Positions 1 to 10,041 are shown, numbered from the stretch's first letter. The stretch: DNA of 64,000 nt from Bacteroidaceae bacterium (GCA_017547385.1 JAFYPU010000017.1:1-64000), one strand, 5' to 3'. Numbers and translations: made by a program. Notes: a model not told the origin generated them from the sequence alone.

Positions 1-14
1 AGAAATACAAAGAA

Positions 15-47
15 TTTGGAGTGTAAACTCAGATAGTATTATCTTTG
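15..47 (+). promoter_or_regulatory. Predicted Bacteroidota-type promoter at window start
   Basis: TTTG at 15-18 is followed after 21 nt by TATCTTTG at 40-47, an exact match to the TAnnTTTG -7 box. It points rightwards into a repeat region and lies about 350 bp before the next gene, which has its own nearer promoter. Its transcript is therefore unclear: a leader RNA or a non-coding transcript. It overlaps the 31-bp direct repeats listed next. Confidence 0.5.
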
Positions 48-144
48 CCAAGTGTCAACTGCTATAGGCATAAAAAAAAGAAGTGTAAACAGGTATAGTA
101 TTTAAAGTTTAAACTGTCAACTTTTTTCAGTACACCTCACTTTT
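21..144. repeat. Four direct repeats with 31-bp period (GTGTAAAC type)
   Basis: GTGTAAAC (21), GTGTCAAC (52), GTGTAAAC (83) and CTGTCAAC (114) begin exactly 31 bp apart, about three helical turns. Units 1-3 also share a TATAG/GATAG stretch some 4-6 nt later, and units 1 and 3 share TAGTATT. The repeats overlap and follow the promoter at 15-47, so they could be operators for a DNA-binding regulator. The regulator is not identifiable from this window. Confidence 0.6.
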
Positions 145-292
145 GTTTTATTATCATGCGCATGAGAAGAACTTATCATCGTGGTGAGAAGAACTTATCA
201 TGCGCATGAGAAGAACGTCTCATGCGCATGATAACAAATCCGGAAGGCGTTTCGCTGCCCCTTGCAGTGCCTTTGGTAGCATGCTCCGGTGC
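136..292. repeat. Phased 22-bp palindrome element, copy 1
   Basis: Three copies of the perfect palindrome TCATGCGCATGA (154-165, 198-209, 220-231) and one degenerate core, TCATCGTGGTGA (176-187), start at exact 22-bp steps. Linkers read mostly GAAGAACTTA. The phase continues with AAGGCGTT (244-251) and AGTGC (266-270). A degenerate CTCACT (136-141) sits where the other copies have AGCACT. The same architecture recurs near 14.6 kb and 24.8 kb. There are no unique spacers, so this is not CRISPR. Confidence 0.85.
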
Positions 293-333
293 TTGTGGTT
301 TCTTCAGAAATTCGCTTTGTGGTGTGCGGAATG

Positions 334-365
334 CTTGGCGTTTCTTGCCGAAATGCCTATATTTG
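334..365 (+). promoter_or_regulatory. Predicted promoter of the SUMF1-fold gene
   Basis: CTTG at 334-337 is followed after 20 nt by TATATTTG at 358-365, a full match to the -7 consensus. Transcription would begin near 371, leaving a leader of about 25 nt before the ATG at 396. Confidence 0.6.
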
Positions 366-395
366 CGGCATAACCTTGATTAAAAACTTGCAGTT

Positions 396-1274
396 ATGAG
401 ACTTCGCATCTTGCTTCTCACGCTTTCGTTTTTCCTGCTGGGTGCTGCCGCTGCTCCGGTGCTGGCGCAGCAGGACATCCTCGTGCCGATACCCATCAAG
501 CCCAAACCGAAACCCAAACCCAAGCCTAAACCGAAGCCGAAGCCTCGGCCGGTGAAGCCACGTACCACTCCCTCAAATACTTATCGTCAGCTACCCCCTG
601 CAATTCAGCAGCTCGTGGCCAACATGGTCTACGTCGAGGGTGGCACCTTCATCATGGGTGCTACAGCAGAACATGGCAGTCGTGATTGGTATGACGAAAA
701 ACCAGCTCACCAAGTAACGCTGAATGGTTTCTACATTGGCAAGTACGAAGTAACGCAGGCAGAATGGCAGGCAGTGATGGGAACGAACCCTTCCAAGTAT
801 AAGGGTGATAATCTTCCCGTGGAGAGCGTGAATTGGTACGATTGTCAAGAGTTTATCCGAAAGTTGAATGAACTGACTGGTAAAAACTTCCGTTTGCCTA
901 CGGAAGCCGAATGGGAGTATGCAGCTCGCGGCGGTAAGCGCAGCTATGGTGATAAGTATGCCGGCGGCAGCGACATTGATAATGTTGCGTGGTATGGTGG
1001 CAACACTTCTTCTCTACACCCCGTTGGTCAGAAACGCGCAAATGAGTTAGGTCTTTACGATATGTCCGGCAACGTAGCTGAATGGTGTTTCGACTGGTTT
1101 GGGAAGTATTCCTCCTCCGCTCAGACAAATCCCACTGGCCCTAGTTCTGGTACTTATCGTATAATGCGTGGTGGGTATTATTACTCCGACGCGAATGGGT
1201 GTCTATCCTTAGACCGAATGAACATTCCTCCTGACCACAAAAGTCCATTTAATGGTCTGCGCCTAGCTCTATAG
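396..1274 (+). CDS. Secreted SUMF1/formylglycine-generating-enzyme-fold protein with Lys-Pro repeat
   Basis: A 292-residue exported protein. Residues 1-25 form a signal peptide (leucine-rich core, cleavage after VLA-Q). Residues 35-50 are a KPKPKP repeat, probably a rigid spacer or wall-contact segment. Residues about 76-292 form one FGE-sulfatase (SUMF1) domain with the usual GGTFxMG, LPTEAEWEYAARGG and LYDMSGNVAEW motifs. In copper-dependent FGEs a Cys pair sits five residues apart after the RGG motif. Here the first position is Ser264 and only Cys269 remains, so oxidation of sulfatase cysteines is unlikely. Like many Bacteroidota SUMF1 proteins it may be a binding or structural module. The gene stands alone, with its own promoter and a convergent terminator shared with rho. 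Confidence 0.85.
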   Translation: MRLRILLLTLSFFLLGAAAAPVLAQQDILVPIPIKPKPKPKPKPKPKPKPRPVKPRTTPSNTYRQLPPAIQQLVANMVYVEGGTFIMGATAEHGSRDWYDEKPAHQVTLNGFYIGKYEVTQAEWQAVMGTNPSKYKGDNLPVESVNWYDCQEFIRKLNELTGKNFRLPTEAEWEYAARGGKRSYGDKYAGGSDIDNVAWYGGNTSSLHPVGQKRANELGLYDMSGNVAEWCFDWFGKYSSSAQTNPTGPSSGTYRIMRGGYYYSDANGCLSLDRMNIPPDHKSPFNGLRLAL

Positions 1275-1330
1275 TTTGAGAAGATTTTCCAAGTTCTAAT
1301 TTAGTAAGCTTCTTGCCTTTACCTATAAAA

Positions 1331-1368
1331 CGAAAGTGCGAAACGACTCTTGTCGTTTCGCACTTTCG
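1331..1368. terminator. Bidirectional intrinsic terminator between SUMF1 gene and rho
   Basis: A perfect 16-bp stem (1331-1346 with 1353-1368) encloses a 6-nt loop and is flanked by A- and T-rich sequence. It sits between convergent stop codons at 1274 and 1402, so it can stop transcription from both sides. Confidence 0.85.
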
Positions 1369-1401
1369 CTTTATATAAATGTATGTATTCTTGCGGTGGG
1401 G

Positions 1402-3414
1402 TTAAGAATTCATCGAGATGAGGAACTCTTCGTTGTCGCGTGTGTCTTCCATGCGTTTCTTGAGGTTTTGCATGGCTTCGAGGGGTGTCATGTCGGCAAT
1501 GTGATTGCGGAGCACCCACATGCGGTTGCGCGTGTTCTCATCCTGCAAGAGGTCGTCGCGACGCGTTCCCGAAGCGATGATGTTCACAGCCGGGAAGATG
1601 CGCTTGTTGGCCAAGACGCGGTCGAGCTGCAGTTCCATGTTGCCGGTACCCTTGAACTCTTCGAAGATTACTTCGTCCATCTTCGAACCGGTGTCGATGA
1701 GGGCTGTGGCAATGATGGTGAGCGAACCGCCGCCCTCGATGTTGCGGGCTGCACCAAAGAAGCGTTTGGGCTTTTGCAAGGCGTTGGCATCCACACCGCC
1801 GGTGAGCACCTTGCCGGAGGCTGGAGCCACGGTGTTGTAAGCTCGGGCCAAGCGGGTGATGGAGTCGAGGAATATCACCACGTCGTGTCCGCTTTCCACC
1901 ATGCGCTTTGCTTTTTCGAGCACGATGCCGGCAATCTTGACGTGGCGGGCAGCAGGTTCGTCAAAGGTGGAGGCAATCACTTCGGCCTTGACGGTGCGAG
2001 CCATGTCGGTAACTTCTTCAGGACGCTCGTCGATGAGGAGCATCATGAGGTAGGTGTCGGGATGGTGCTCCGCAATGGCGTTGGCAATGTCCTTCATCAG
2101 GAGTGTTTTACCTGTCTTGGGCTGTGCCACGATGAGGGCGCGTTGTCCCTTACCGATGGGGGCAAAGAGGTCCACGATGCGGCGCGACAGTGTGTCTTTG
2201 CTTCCGCCACCGCACAATTGGAACTTCTCATCAGGGAAGAGGGGGGTGAGGTGTTCGAAAGGAGTGCGGTCGCGCACACTCTCGGGAGTACGACCGTTGA
2301 TGCGTTCGGGCTGAATGAGTGAGAAGAACTTGTCGCCTTCGCGCGGCACTTTCACAATGCCTTCCACCACGTCGCCGGTTTTGAGACCGAGGTTGCGGAT
2401 TTGCTGCGGCGATACGTAGATGTCGTCGGGAGAGGTGAGATAATTGAAGTCGGCCGAACGCAGGAAGCCATATCCCTCGTTCACGATTTCGAGCACACCG
2501 CATCCGTTCAGCGTGTCATCAACCGACTCTTCTTGCTCTGCTTGCACGGGCTCAGGCTTGATGCTCTGTGTGGGCGTGGTGAGGCCCATTCGTTCGTCCT
2601 CCTTGAAGCGACGGAACTTCGGCATCGAGGGTACAGGCACTTCGTCGAAGCTGTCGGAATGAATCACGGGGATGTCTTCCAGAATGATGAAGTCGTTGCC
2701 GGGAGTAGGGCATTCGATGTTGGCTTCCTGCGCTTCTGTTTTGTTTTGTGCTTCGTTGAAATGACGTTCCAGGGCACTGAGCTCTGTGGGCTCGGCTTGT
2801 TCTTCTGTGCGAGCTGCTTCGGCTTGTTCGATTTGCTGACTGATGAAATCGGGCAGCTGGTTTTCAGTGCTCTTTGTTGTTTTGTTATCAATGGTTTTGG
2901 CAGCTGCTTCAGTTTGCGCTTCTGCCGGAATGTTTAATTCGGTTTGTGCAGCGGCAAGAGCTGCTTGGCGGGCTGCCAACTCGGCTTTTGAGGGACGGCC
3001 GCGCTTCTTCTTGGGAGGCTCGGCAGGCGTTTCGGGAGCTGCAACCTCGGGGGCTGCGTCCGGAAGCGCGGTTGCTGCAGAAGCCTGTGCCTCGGTGGAT
3101 GTTTCTTCTTTCTTCTCGGAGGACACTTCAGTGGCTTTGGGAGCTACCTCCTCTGTGGCTGCAGGAGCCGGGAAGCGTTGCGTCTGCTCTTTCGAAGCCG
3201 AATAGACGCGATCCACTTCTTTCTTCACAATTCTGGTGCGCTTGCGGTGAGGCTCGGCAATGCTTTCTTCGGCACGTGCAATGGCTTGTGCGTCCAAAAT
3301 GGCGTAGATGAGATCGTCCGCAGGATTGTTATGAGGAATGTTGAGCGTGGAAGCAATGTTGCGCAATTCTTGTTCGCTCATGTTTTCCAGTTGCTCTTTT
3401 CTGTAATACTGCAT
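1402..3414 (-). CDS. rho: Transcription termination factor Rho with long disordered insert
   Basis: Hexameric RNA-dependent ATPase that ends transcription at unstructured RNA. The 670-residue product opens with the Rho N-terminal helical domain, as in family members, which supports the annotated start. An Ala/Glu/Thr-rich, low-complexity insert of about 200-250 residues follows, containing a [14 protein letters not shown]-hook-like patch. Next come the RNA-binding OB domain ([13 protein letters not shown]) and the ATPase core with Walker A AQPKTGKT and the [13 protein letters not shown] motif. E. coli Rho has about 420 residues; the extra length is the insert. Such inserts are usual in Bacteroidota, and the one in B. 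thetaiotaomicron Rho has been reported to drive phase separation. A likely promoter lies about 270 nt upstream, giving a long leader. Confidence 0.97.
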   Translation of the reverse strand: MQYYRKEQLENMSEQELRNIASTLNIPHNNPADDLIYAILDAQAIARAEESIAEPHRKRTRIVKKEVDRVYSASKEQTQRFPAPAATEEVAPKATEVSSEKKEETSTEAQASAATALPDAAPEVAAPETPAEPPKKKRGRPSKAELAARQAALAAAQTELNIPAEAQTEAAAKTIDNKTTKSTENQLPDFISQQIEQAEAARTEEQAEPTELSALERHFNEAQNKTEAQEANIECPTPGNDFIILEDIPVIHSDSFDEVPVPSMPKFRRFKEDERMGLTTPTQSIKPEPVQAEQEESVDDTLNGCGVLEIVNEGYGFLRSADFNYLTSPDDIYVSPQQIRNLGLKTGDVVEGIVKVPREGDKFFSLIQPERINGRTPESVRDRTPFEHLTPLFPDEKFQLCGGGSKDTLSRRIVDLFAPIGKGQRALIVAQPKTGKTLLMKDIANAIAEHHPDTYLMMLLIDERPEEVTDMARTVKAEVIASTFDEPAARHVKIAGIVLEKAKRMVESGHDVVIFLDSITRLARAYNTVAPASGKVLTGGVDANALQKPKRFFGAARNIEGGGSLTIIATALIDTGSKMDEVIFEEFKGTGNMELQLDRVLANKRIFPAVNIIASGTRRDDLLQDENTRNRMWVLRNHIADMTPLEAMQNLKKRMEDTRDNEEFLISMNS

Positions 3415-3683
3415 GATGTGTTATTTTATTGTTTTTGTGTGTTTGCTTGTTTGAATGCTCGGATTGATTTTCCCTTTTCTTTTTGCGAGTGTGGAGTACC
3501 CGCATTTTCCGATACAATTCATATCCTCGGAATGTGATTCCGCGTAGTTTTGTGTGTATGGTTTGGGGATGAAGGATTGTTTACCGAAAATCGTTACGCA
3601 TGATGCACAACAAATGGATAATGATGTATCAATGGGAGATTGCTATAAGTGAAAAGCAGATGCGGTAACGCTTTTTCACGATG

Positions 3684-3714
3684 CAAAAGTAAACAATTTA
3701 CCTTAACCGCGAAA
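3684..3714 (-). promoter_or_regulatory. Predicted rho promoter with about 265-nt leader
   Basis: Read on the minus strand, TACTTTTG (3684-3691) matches TAnnTTTG, with TTTC 19 nt upstream (3711-3714). The implied 5' leader of rho runs from about 3678 to 3415. It is AT-rich and T-rich on the plus strand and holds no ORF I would call. Rho is autoregulated through its leader in other bacteria, so the length may matter. The rest of 3415-3817 should also hold the divergent promoter of the ABC-F gene; TATACTTTC near 3732 is a weak candidate. Confidence 0.45.
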
Positions 3715-3817
3715 TCTTATGGTGTTTTTTTTATACTTTCGCCGCAAAATATAGGCCTGTTTACGGCAGATTTAATGATTTCTCGGTTCAGTATACAATA
3801 ATTATATATATACTCGG

Positions 3818-5758
3818 ATGACTCCTTATTTGGACGTACAGCATCTTACTAAGCGTATCGGCGATTTATTGCTCTTTGAGGACATTAGTTTTTCGGTGGG
3901 CGAAAGCAGCAAAGTGGGGTTGATTGCGCGCAACGGCACAGGCAAATCCACATTGCTCGATATTCTTGTGGGACGCGATGATTATGAAAGCGGACAGATT
4001 GTGTTTCGCCGCGACCTGAAAGTGGGTTATTTGGAGCAAGCTCCGCATTACGACCCTTCCACCACGGTGCTCGATGCTTGTTTTCGGCAGGCCGGTGAAT
4101 TGTCAGAACTGATTGCTCGCTACGAACGCTGTCTCGAAACTCCCGGAATGCCGGGGTTGGCAGACTTGATGGATGAGATGGAACGGCGTGAGGCATGGAG
4201 TTTTGAGCAACGTGCCAAGCAAATTTTGACAAAGCTGCACATCACTGATTTTCAGAAGCCCGTGGGATTGCTTTCGGGGGGCGAACTTAAGCGTGTGGCA
4301 TTGGCCAACGTGCTGCTCACCGAGCCCGATTTGCTCATCCTTGATGAGCCGACCAACCATTTGGACCTCAATATGATTGAATGGCTGGAGGGATATTTGC
4401 AACGCAATGTGAAGTCGCTCTTGATGGTTACGCACGATCGCTATTTCCTTGATCGGGTTTGTTCGAACATCATAGAACTCGACAACCACACGGTTTATTC
4501 ATATCAAGGCTCTTACGAGTATTATTTGGAGAAGCGCGACGAACGAATCAGCGCTGACAATGCATCGATAGCCCGTGCCGGCAATCGTTACCGCCGTGAG
4601 CTGGAGTGGATGCGCCGCACGCCCAGTGCTCGTTCGGGCAAAGCACGTTATCGCAAGGAGGCTTTCTACGAACTGGAGCAAGAAGCAAAGCGTCGCAGGC
4701 AGGAGCGCACGGCAAGGTTGGAAATTAAAAGCGGATACATCGGTTCTAAGATTTTTGAAGCCGAATATGTCTGCAAGTCCTTTGCTCCGATATCATCCGA
4801 CCCCACAGCGGCCACATCTCAATCTCCCAAAGTGATAATGCGTGATTTCTATTACAACTTTTCGCGCTTCGAGAAAATGGGAATTGTCGGTGGTAATGGA
4901 ACCGGAAAATCCACTTTCATCAAAATGTTGCTCGGGTTGGAGAAGCCCGATAGCGGACGCTTTGTTGTGGGAGAAACGGTGCGTTTTGGCTACTTCTCGC
5001 AGGAAGGCATGGAGTTCGACACGCAGATGCGGGTCATTGATGCGGTACGTCGCATTGCCGAAACCGTTGATTTGGGCGGTGGCCGAAAACTTACAGCACA
5101 ACAGTTGCTCACTCACTTCTTGTTTCCACCGGCTCGGCAGCAGGATTATATATATAAATTGTCGGGTGGCGAACGACGCAGACTTTATTTGTGCACTGTG
5201 CTGATGCAAGCTCCCAATTTTCTCATTCTTGACGAACCTACCAACGACCTTGACATTGCCACGCTGCAAATTTTGGAAGAATATCTTTCCGACTTTGGCG
5301 GATGTGTCATTGTGGTGAGCCACGACCGATACTTTATGGACAAAGTGGTGGACCATTTGTTGGTTTTCAATGGCGAAGGAAACATCGACGACTTTCCCGG
5401 CAATTACATCCAATATCGCGAGTGGCAACAATTGCGCGATGAAGAGGAACAAGGCAAAGTTGTAGAGAAGCGTAAATCCGATGCGGAAAAATCGGTTTCC
5501 GCTGCCGCCAAGGCGAAGCCCATTCACGAAGGTTCTCTGCGCAAACGCAAGCTTTCTTTCAAGGAACGGCGCGAAATGGAAGAGTTGGAGCAAGCCATTG
5601 CTGCCCTCGAGGCTGAGCAGAAACACTTGGAGGAACAACTCTGCAGCGGTACGCTCTCGGTGGAGGCCATCACAGAGGCCGGCAAACGCCTTCCGCAACT
5701 CCGTGATGAGTTGGACGAGAAGTCGATGCGCTGGCTTGAATTGTCAGAAATAGAGTAG
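3818..5758 (+). CDS. ABC-F family ATPase, Uup-like
   Basis: A soluble protein of 646 residues with two ABC ATPase domains and no membrane segments. Domain 1 has Walker A ARNGTGKST and signature LSGGELKRVAL; domain 2 has GGNGTGKST and LSGGERRRLYL, each with an ILDEPTN Walker B. Between them lies the Arg/Lys-rich ABC-F linker (region around RRTPSARSGKARYRKEAF). The C-terminus is a charged coiled coil of the Uup type. ABC-F proteins act at the ribosomal E site, and Uup is also tied to DNA structure and ribosome biogenesis. The gene is divergent from rho and 49 bp ahead of rarA, so co-transcription is plausible. Antibiotic-resistance ABC-Fs usually lack the Uup tail, so a housekeeping role is more likely. 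Confidence 0.93.
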   Translation: MTPYLDVQHLTKRIGDLLLFEDISFSVGESSKVGLIARNGTGKSTLLDILVGRDDYESGQIVFRRDLKVGYLEQAPHYDPSTTVLDACFRQAGELSELIARYERCLETPGMPGLADLMDEMERREAWSFEQRAKQILTKLHITDFQKPVGLLSGGELKRVALANVLLTEPDLLILDEPTNHLDLNMIEWLEGYLQRNVKSLLMVTHDRYFLDRVCSNIIELDNHTVYSYQGSYEYYLEKRDERISADNASIARAGNRYRRELEWMRRTPSARSGKARYRKEAFYELEQEAKRRRQERTARLEIKSGYIGSKIFEAEYVCKSFAPISSDPTAATSQSPKVIMRDFYYNFSRFEKMGIVGGNGTGKSTFIKMLLGLEKPDSGRFVVGETVRFGYFSQEGMEFDTQMRVIDAVRRIAETVDLGGGRKLTAQQLLTHFLFPPARQQDYIYKLSGGERRRLYLCTVLMQAPNFLILDEPTNDLDIATLQILEEYLSDFGGCVIVVSHDRYFMDKVVDHLLVFNGEGNIDDFPGNYIQYREWQQLRDEEEQGKVVEKRKSDAEKSVSAAAKAKPIHEGSLRKRKLSFKERREMEELEQAIAALEAEQKHLEEQLCSGTLSVEAITEAGKRLPQLRDELDEKSMRWLELSEIE

Positions 5759-5807
5759 GGAAGAACTTAATCCTATACTTTAATAACAAAAATCATACAA
5801 GCTGGAA

Positions 5808-7085
5808 ATGAAACCCTTAGCTGAACGATTGCGTCCCACTACGTTGGACGAATACATAGGACAGGAACATCTTGTGGGCGAAGGCGCAGTGTTGCGCACC
5901 ATGATTGAAAGCGACAACCTCACTTCGTTCATTTTGTGGGGACCTCCCGGAGTGGGGAAGACCACTTTGGCCAAAATCATCGCCGGGAAATTGGAACGTC
6001 CTTTCTACACGCTGAGTGCTGTCAGCAGTGGTGTGAAAGATGTGCGTGAGGTGATTGACCGAGCACGCAGCAATCGTTTCTTTAATGCGAAAAGCCCCAT
6101 CCTTTTCATTGATGAAATACACAGATTTTCCAAGTCGCAACAGGATTCTTTGCTGGCTGCGGTGGAAGATGGCACCGTAACGCTGATTGGTGCCACCACT
6201 GAAAATCCTTCTTTCGAAGTGATACGCCCACTCCTGTCGCGATGTCAGGTTTATGTGCTCAAACCGCTCAACAGCGAGAACCTTATGCGACTTTTGCAAC
6301 GAGCCTTGACGGACGATACCTATTTGCGTGAAGCAGAAATTCAATTGGGAGAAACCGAAGCACTGATGCGGTTCAGTGGTGGCGATGCACGCAAGTTGTT
6401 GGGTTTGCTTGATTTGGTGGTAAGTGCGCATCCGGGAGGTAAAATCACGATTACCAATGTGATGGTGGAGCAAGTGTTGCAGCACATGCCGCAGGCTTAT
6501 GACAAAAATGGCGAAATGCACTATGACATCATCTCGGCTTTTATCAAAAGCATTCGTGGGAGCGATCCCGATGCAGCCCTCTACTGGTTGGCACGCATGG
6601 TCGATGCCGGTGAAGACCCCAAGTTCATAGCGCGTCGGCTCATCATATCTGCGGCCGAAGACATTGGTCTGGCCAATCCCAATGCCCTTTTGTTGGCCAA
6701 CGCGGCGTTTGATGCCGTTCAGAAAATTGGTTGGCCCGAAGGACGCATCCCTTTGGCCGAAGCCACAGTCTATTTGGCGGCGAGTCCTAAGAGTAATTCG
6801 GCTTATTTGGGTATCGGCACGGCACTCGAACTGGTGAAGCAACACGCCGGTGCTGCCGTTCCCTTGCATCTGCGTAATGCTCCCACGGAGCTGATGGCCG
6901 AGTTGGGATACAGCGGGGGGTACATCTATCCTCACGACCATCCCGGACATTTCGCCCGACAGCAATACCTGCCCGACGAACTGGTTGGTCAAAAACCTCT
7001 GTGGCAGCCGGCCGACAATGCTGCCGAAGAACGCATGTTGCAGTACATGCGCCGGTGTTGGCCGGAGCGCTATGGTGAACAATAA
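5808..7085 (+). CDS. rarA: Replication-associated recombination ATPase RarA (MgsA)
   Basis: AAA+ clamp-loader-like ATPase that acts at stalled replication forks. Its 425 residues match the family length. Walker A is GPPGVGKT (45-52) and Walker B FIDEIHRF; sensor 1 is GATTENPSFEV, and the C-terminal half carries the tetramerisation region (DPDAALYWLARMVDAGEDPKFIARR). It follows the ABC-F gene by 49 bp and ends at a strong terminator. Nothing is unusual in the sequence. Confidence 0.96.
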   Translation: MKPLAERLRPTTLDEYIGQEHLVGEGAVLRTMIESDNLTSFILWGPPGVGKTTLAKIIAGKLERPFYTLSAVSSGVKDVREVIDRARSNRFFNAKSPILFIDEIHRFSKSQQDSLLAAVEDGTVTLIGATTENPSFEVIRPLLSRCQVYVLKPLNSENLMRLLQRALTDDTYLREAEIQLGETEALMRFSGGDARKLLGLLDLVVSAHPGGKITITNVMVEQVLQHMPQAYDKNGEMHYDIISAFIKSIRGSDPDAALYWLARMVDAGEDPKFIARRLIISAAEDIGLANPNALLLANAAFDAVQKIGWPEGRIPLAEATVYLAASPKSNSAYLGIGTALELVKQHAGAAVPLHLRNAPTELMAELGYSGGYIYPHDHPGHFARQQYLPDELVGQKPLWQPADNAAEERMLQYMRRCWPERYGEQ

Positions 7086-7111
7086 AAAGCGTTTCTTCTC
7101 TTTCGTTACAG

Positions 7112-7147
7112 ACTGTGCTTTCCGCCCTCGGGAAGCACAGTTTTTTT
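7112..7147 (+). terminator. Intrinsic terminator after rarA
   Basis: ACTGTGCTT (7112-7120) pairs with AAGCACAGT (7133-7141) and runs into seven T residues (7141-7147). The T-tract directly abuts the first core of the 21-bp array that follows. Confidence 0.88.
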
Positions 7148-7202
7148 GCAGTGCTTGCAGAAAATTCTGCAGTGCTTGCAGAAATTTTTACAAGCACTGC
7201 AG
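7146..7202. repeat. Three-unit 21-bp phased array, locus 1
   Basis: Three 15-bp cores begin at 7146, 7167 and 7188, exactly 21 bp apart. Core 2 is CTGCAGTGCTTGCAG; core 3 is its inverted form with two changes. Linkers are AAAATT/AAATTT. The same three-unit design recurs at about 35.8, 42.9, 53.9 and 61.3 kb. The array fills the space between the rarA terminator and the valS promoter. Confidence 0.85.
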
Positions 7203-7292
7203 ATTTGTTTAGCTCGCATTTGTGAGACTGAATTGTGATTTTCGGAGTTTTCTTCCTTCTTTTTCAACTTTCACAAAGCCTTTTCGCCGGAT

Positions 7293-7327
7293 TTTGATAG
7301 TGTTTTAATGAATAAAACGTATTTTTG
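7293..7327 (+). promoter_or_regulatory. Predicted valS promoter
   Basis: TATTTTTG at 7320-7327 matches the -7 consensus. TTTG lies at 7293-7296, with a 23-nt spacer that is slightly long. The leader to the ATG at 7386 would be about 50 nt. The remainder of 7086-7385 is accounted for by the terminator and the array. Confidence 0.45.
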
Positions 7328-7385
7328 TAGGTCATTATATACACTTTAGATTTTTAATTCGACACTAAAAAACAATTTAAACGAT

Positions 7386-10022
7386 ATGGAATTAGCCAGT
7401 AAGTACTCTCCCGAAGCTGTGGAGGGAAAGTGGTACCAATATTGGATGGACCACCATCTTTTCAGTTCAAAACCCGATGGACGCGACCCCTATACCGTGG
7501 TGATACCGCCGCCCAACGTAACCGGCGTTTTGCACATGGGACACATGCTCAACAATACCATTCAAGACATCTTGGTGCGTCGCGCACGCATGGAAGGAAA
7601 GAATGCTTGTTGGGTGCCCGGCACCGATCACGCCTCTATTGCGACCGAAGCCAAAGTGGTGAACCGCTTGGCCGAACGTGGTATCAAGAAGAGCGACCTT
7701 ACGCGTGAAGAGTTTTTGAAGCATGCTTGGGACTGGACCGAAGAGCATGGCGGAATAATTCTTAAGCAATTGCGTCGTGTGGGAGCTTCGTGTGACTGGG
7801 ATCGCACCGCTTTCACCATGGACGAAGAACGCTCGCAAAGCGTTATCAAAGTGTTTGTGGACCTCTATAACAAGGGACTGATTTATCGCGGTGTGCGCAT
7901 GGTGAATTGGGACCCCAAGGCACAAACAGCTCTTTCGGATGAGGAGGTAATCTACAAAGAAGAAAATTCCAAGCTCTACTATTTGCGCTATCGTGTGGAA
8001 GGCGACCCCGAAGGTCGTTATGCCGTTGTGGCTACCACACGTCCCGAGACCATCATGGGAGATACGGCTATGTGTATCAACCCCAACGATCCGAAAAACG
8101 AATGGTTGAAGGGCAAGAAAGTGATTGTGCCGTTGGTGAACCGCGTTATCCCCGTGATTGAAGATGAATATGTGGACGTGGAATTCGGTACGGGCTGTCT
8201 CAAGGTTACGCCGGCACACGATGTTAACGACTATATGTTGGGCGAAAAGCACAATTTGCAGAGCATTGATATCTTCAACGACAACGGAACACTCAGTGCC
8301 GAAGCCGGTCTTTATGTCGGCATGGATCGTTTTGATGTGCGCAAGCAAATCGAGAACGACCTCGTGGAAGCCGGACTGATGGAGCGTGTGGAAGCCTATA
8401 CCAACAAGGTGGGATGCTCAGAGCGCACCGGTGTGCCCATCGAACCCAAACTGTCGATGCAGTGGTTCCTCAAGATGAAGCACTTTGCCGACCTGGCTTT
8501 GCCGCCCGTGATGAACGATGACATCAAGTTCTATCCCGCAAAATACAAGAACACTTATCGCCATTGGCTGGAGAACATCAAAGACTGGTGCATCAGTCGT
8601 CAATTGTGGTGGGGACATCGCATCCCGGCTTACTATCTGCCCGAAGGCGGATATGTGGTGGCCGAGACTTTGGAAGAAGCTTTGACCATGGCTCGCGAAA
8701 AGAGTGGAAACAATGCGCTGACGGCTGACGACTTGCGCCAAGACGAGGATGCTCTCGACACTTGGTTCTCGTCATGGCTGTGGCCCATTTCGCTCTTCAA
8801 GGGTATCAATCAGCCGGGCAACGAAGAACTGTCATATTATTATCCCACGGCCGACCTTGTTACCGGTCCCGACATCATCTTCTTCTGGGTGGCACGTATG
8901 ATTATGGCCGGTTACGAATACACCGGCAAAATGCCTTTCCGAAACGTTTATTTCACCGGTATTGTTCGCGACAACCAGGGTAGAAAGATGTCTAAACAAT
9001 TGGGCAACTCGCCTGACCCATTGGTGCTTATCGATAAGTTTGGTGCCGATGGTGTGCGTATGGGCATGATGCTTTCGGCTCCTGCCGGTAATGATATTCT
9101 GTTCGATGAAGCTCTCTGCGAACAAGGTCGTAATTTCTGCAACAAAATCTGGAATGCTTTCCGTCTGGTGCAGGGATGGCAGGTGGCCGATGTCGAACAA
9201 CCCGAAACTGCCCGCATGGCTGTTGAGTGGTTTGGTGCAAAACTGCGTAAGAGTGCTGCCGACATTGACGACCTCTTCAGCAAGTATCGCCTGAGTGAGG
9301 CTTTGATGGAAGTCTATCATCTTTTCTGGGATGAATTCTCAGCATGGTTGCTTGAAATGGTGAAGCCTGCTTATGGTAGTCCCATCGATGCCAAGACTTA
9401 TGCAGCTGTGCTCGACTATTTCAACGATTTGCTGCATTTGCTCCATCCTTTCATGCCCTTCATCACCGAAGAACTTTGGCAGCACCTGTGCGAACGCGCA
9501 GAGGGACAGAGCATCATGGTGAGCCCGCAGAACATTGCAGCACCGCAAGCTGATGATGCACGATTGATGGCCGACATCGAAGCCGTGAAGAATGTGATTG
9601 CCGGAGTGCGTGCCGTGCGCAATCAGAAGAACATCCCGCAAAAGGAAGTGCTTGAACTGCAAGTGGTGGGTGCCAACCCGTTGGTGGCTTACGACTGCAT
9701 CATCACCAAGATGGCCAATGTGGCATCGGTAGATGTGGTTGAAAGCAAGGGACAAGGTGCAGCTGCTTTCATGGTCGGCACCACTGAATTTGCTGTGTTG
9801 CTGGGTAATCTTATCGATGTTGAAGCCGAAATTGCCAAAGCCGAGGCAGAACTGAAACATTTGCAAGGTTTCTTGGCAGGTATCGAGAAGAAACTCTCCA
9901 ACGAGCGTTTCGTGGCCAATGCTCCGGCAGCTGTTGTCGAACTGGAGCGTAAGAAGCAAGCCGATGCACAATCGAAAATTGCAACGCTCAACGAAACACT
10001 TGCTTCATTGAAAAATCAATAA
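7386..10022 (+). CDS. valS: Valyl-tRNA synthetase
   Basis: Class I aminoacyl-tRNA synthetase that charges tRNA-Val and edits mischarged threonine. The 878 residues match the usual length. The HIGH motif is HMGH (50-53) within [13 protein letters not shown]; the CP1 editing domain contains [12 protein letters not shown]; the KMSKS loop reads [14 protein letters not shown]. The C-terminus ends in the coiled-coil tRNA-binding arm ([17 protein letters not shown]). The GH84 gene begins 19 bp after the stop with no terminator between, so read-through transcription is likely. Confidence 0.98.
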   Translation: MELASKYSPEAVEGKWYQYWMDHHLFSSKPDGRDPYTVVIPPPNVTGVLHMGHMLNNTIQDILVRRARMEGKNACWVPGTDHASIATEAKVVNRLAERGIKKSDLTREEFLKHAWDWTEEHGGIILKQLRRVGASCDWDRTAFTMDEERSQSVIKVFVDLYNKGLIYRGVRMVNWDPKAQTALSDEEVIYKEENSKLYYLRYRVEGDPEGRYAVVATTRPETIMGDTAMCINPNDPKNEWLKGKKVIVPLVNRVIPVIEDEYVDVEFGTGCLKVTPAHDVNDYMLGEKHNLQSIDIFNDNGTLSAEAGLYVGMDRFDVRKQIENDLVEAGLMERVEAYTNKVGCSERTGVPIEPKLSMQWFLKMKHFADLALPPVMNDDIKFYPAKYKNTYRHWLENIKDWCISRQLWWGHRIPAYYLPEGGYVVAETLEEALTMAREKSGNNALTADDLRQDEDALDTWFSSWLWPISLFKGINQPGNEELSYYYPTADLVTGPDIIFFWVARMIMAGYEYTGKMPFRNVYFTGIVRDNQGRKMSKQLGNSPDPLVLIDKFGADGVRMGMMLSAPAGNDILFDEALCEQGRNFCNKIWNAFRLVQGWQVADVEQPETARMAVEWFGAKLRKSAADIDDLFSKYRLSEALMEVYHLFWDEFSAWLLEMVKPAYGSPIDAKTYAAVLDYFNDLLHLLHPFMPFITEELWQHLCERAEGQSIMVSPQNIAAPQADDARLMADIEAVKNVIAGVRAVRNQKNIPQKEVLELQVVGANPLVAYDCIITKMANVASVDVVESKGQGAAAFMVGTTEFAVLLGNLIDVEAEIAKAEAELKHLQGFLAGIEKKLSNERFVANAPAAVVELERKKQADAQSKIATLNETLASLKNQ

Positions 10023-10041
10023 CCTTATCTATATTTGAAAC

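Noticed and set aside
151-240. CRISPR array
   Set aside because: Units follow each other directly at 22 bp, with no unique spacers and no cas genes in the window.
396-1274. Active oxygen-dependent sulfatase activator
   Set aside because: The first cysteine of the catalytic pair is replaced by Ser264.
5817-7082. 421-residue minus-strand ORF opposite rarA, and similar long antisense ORFs (for example 15958-17343, 10969-12036, 55371-56627)
   Set aside because: They lie antisense to genes with clear domain motifs and have His/Cys/Arg-rich, motif-free compositions typical of shadow frames.
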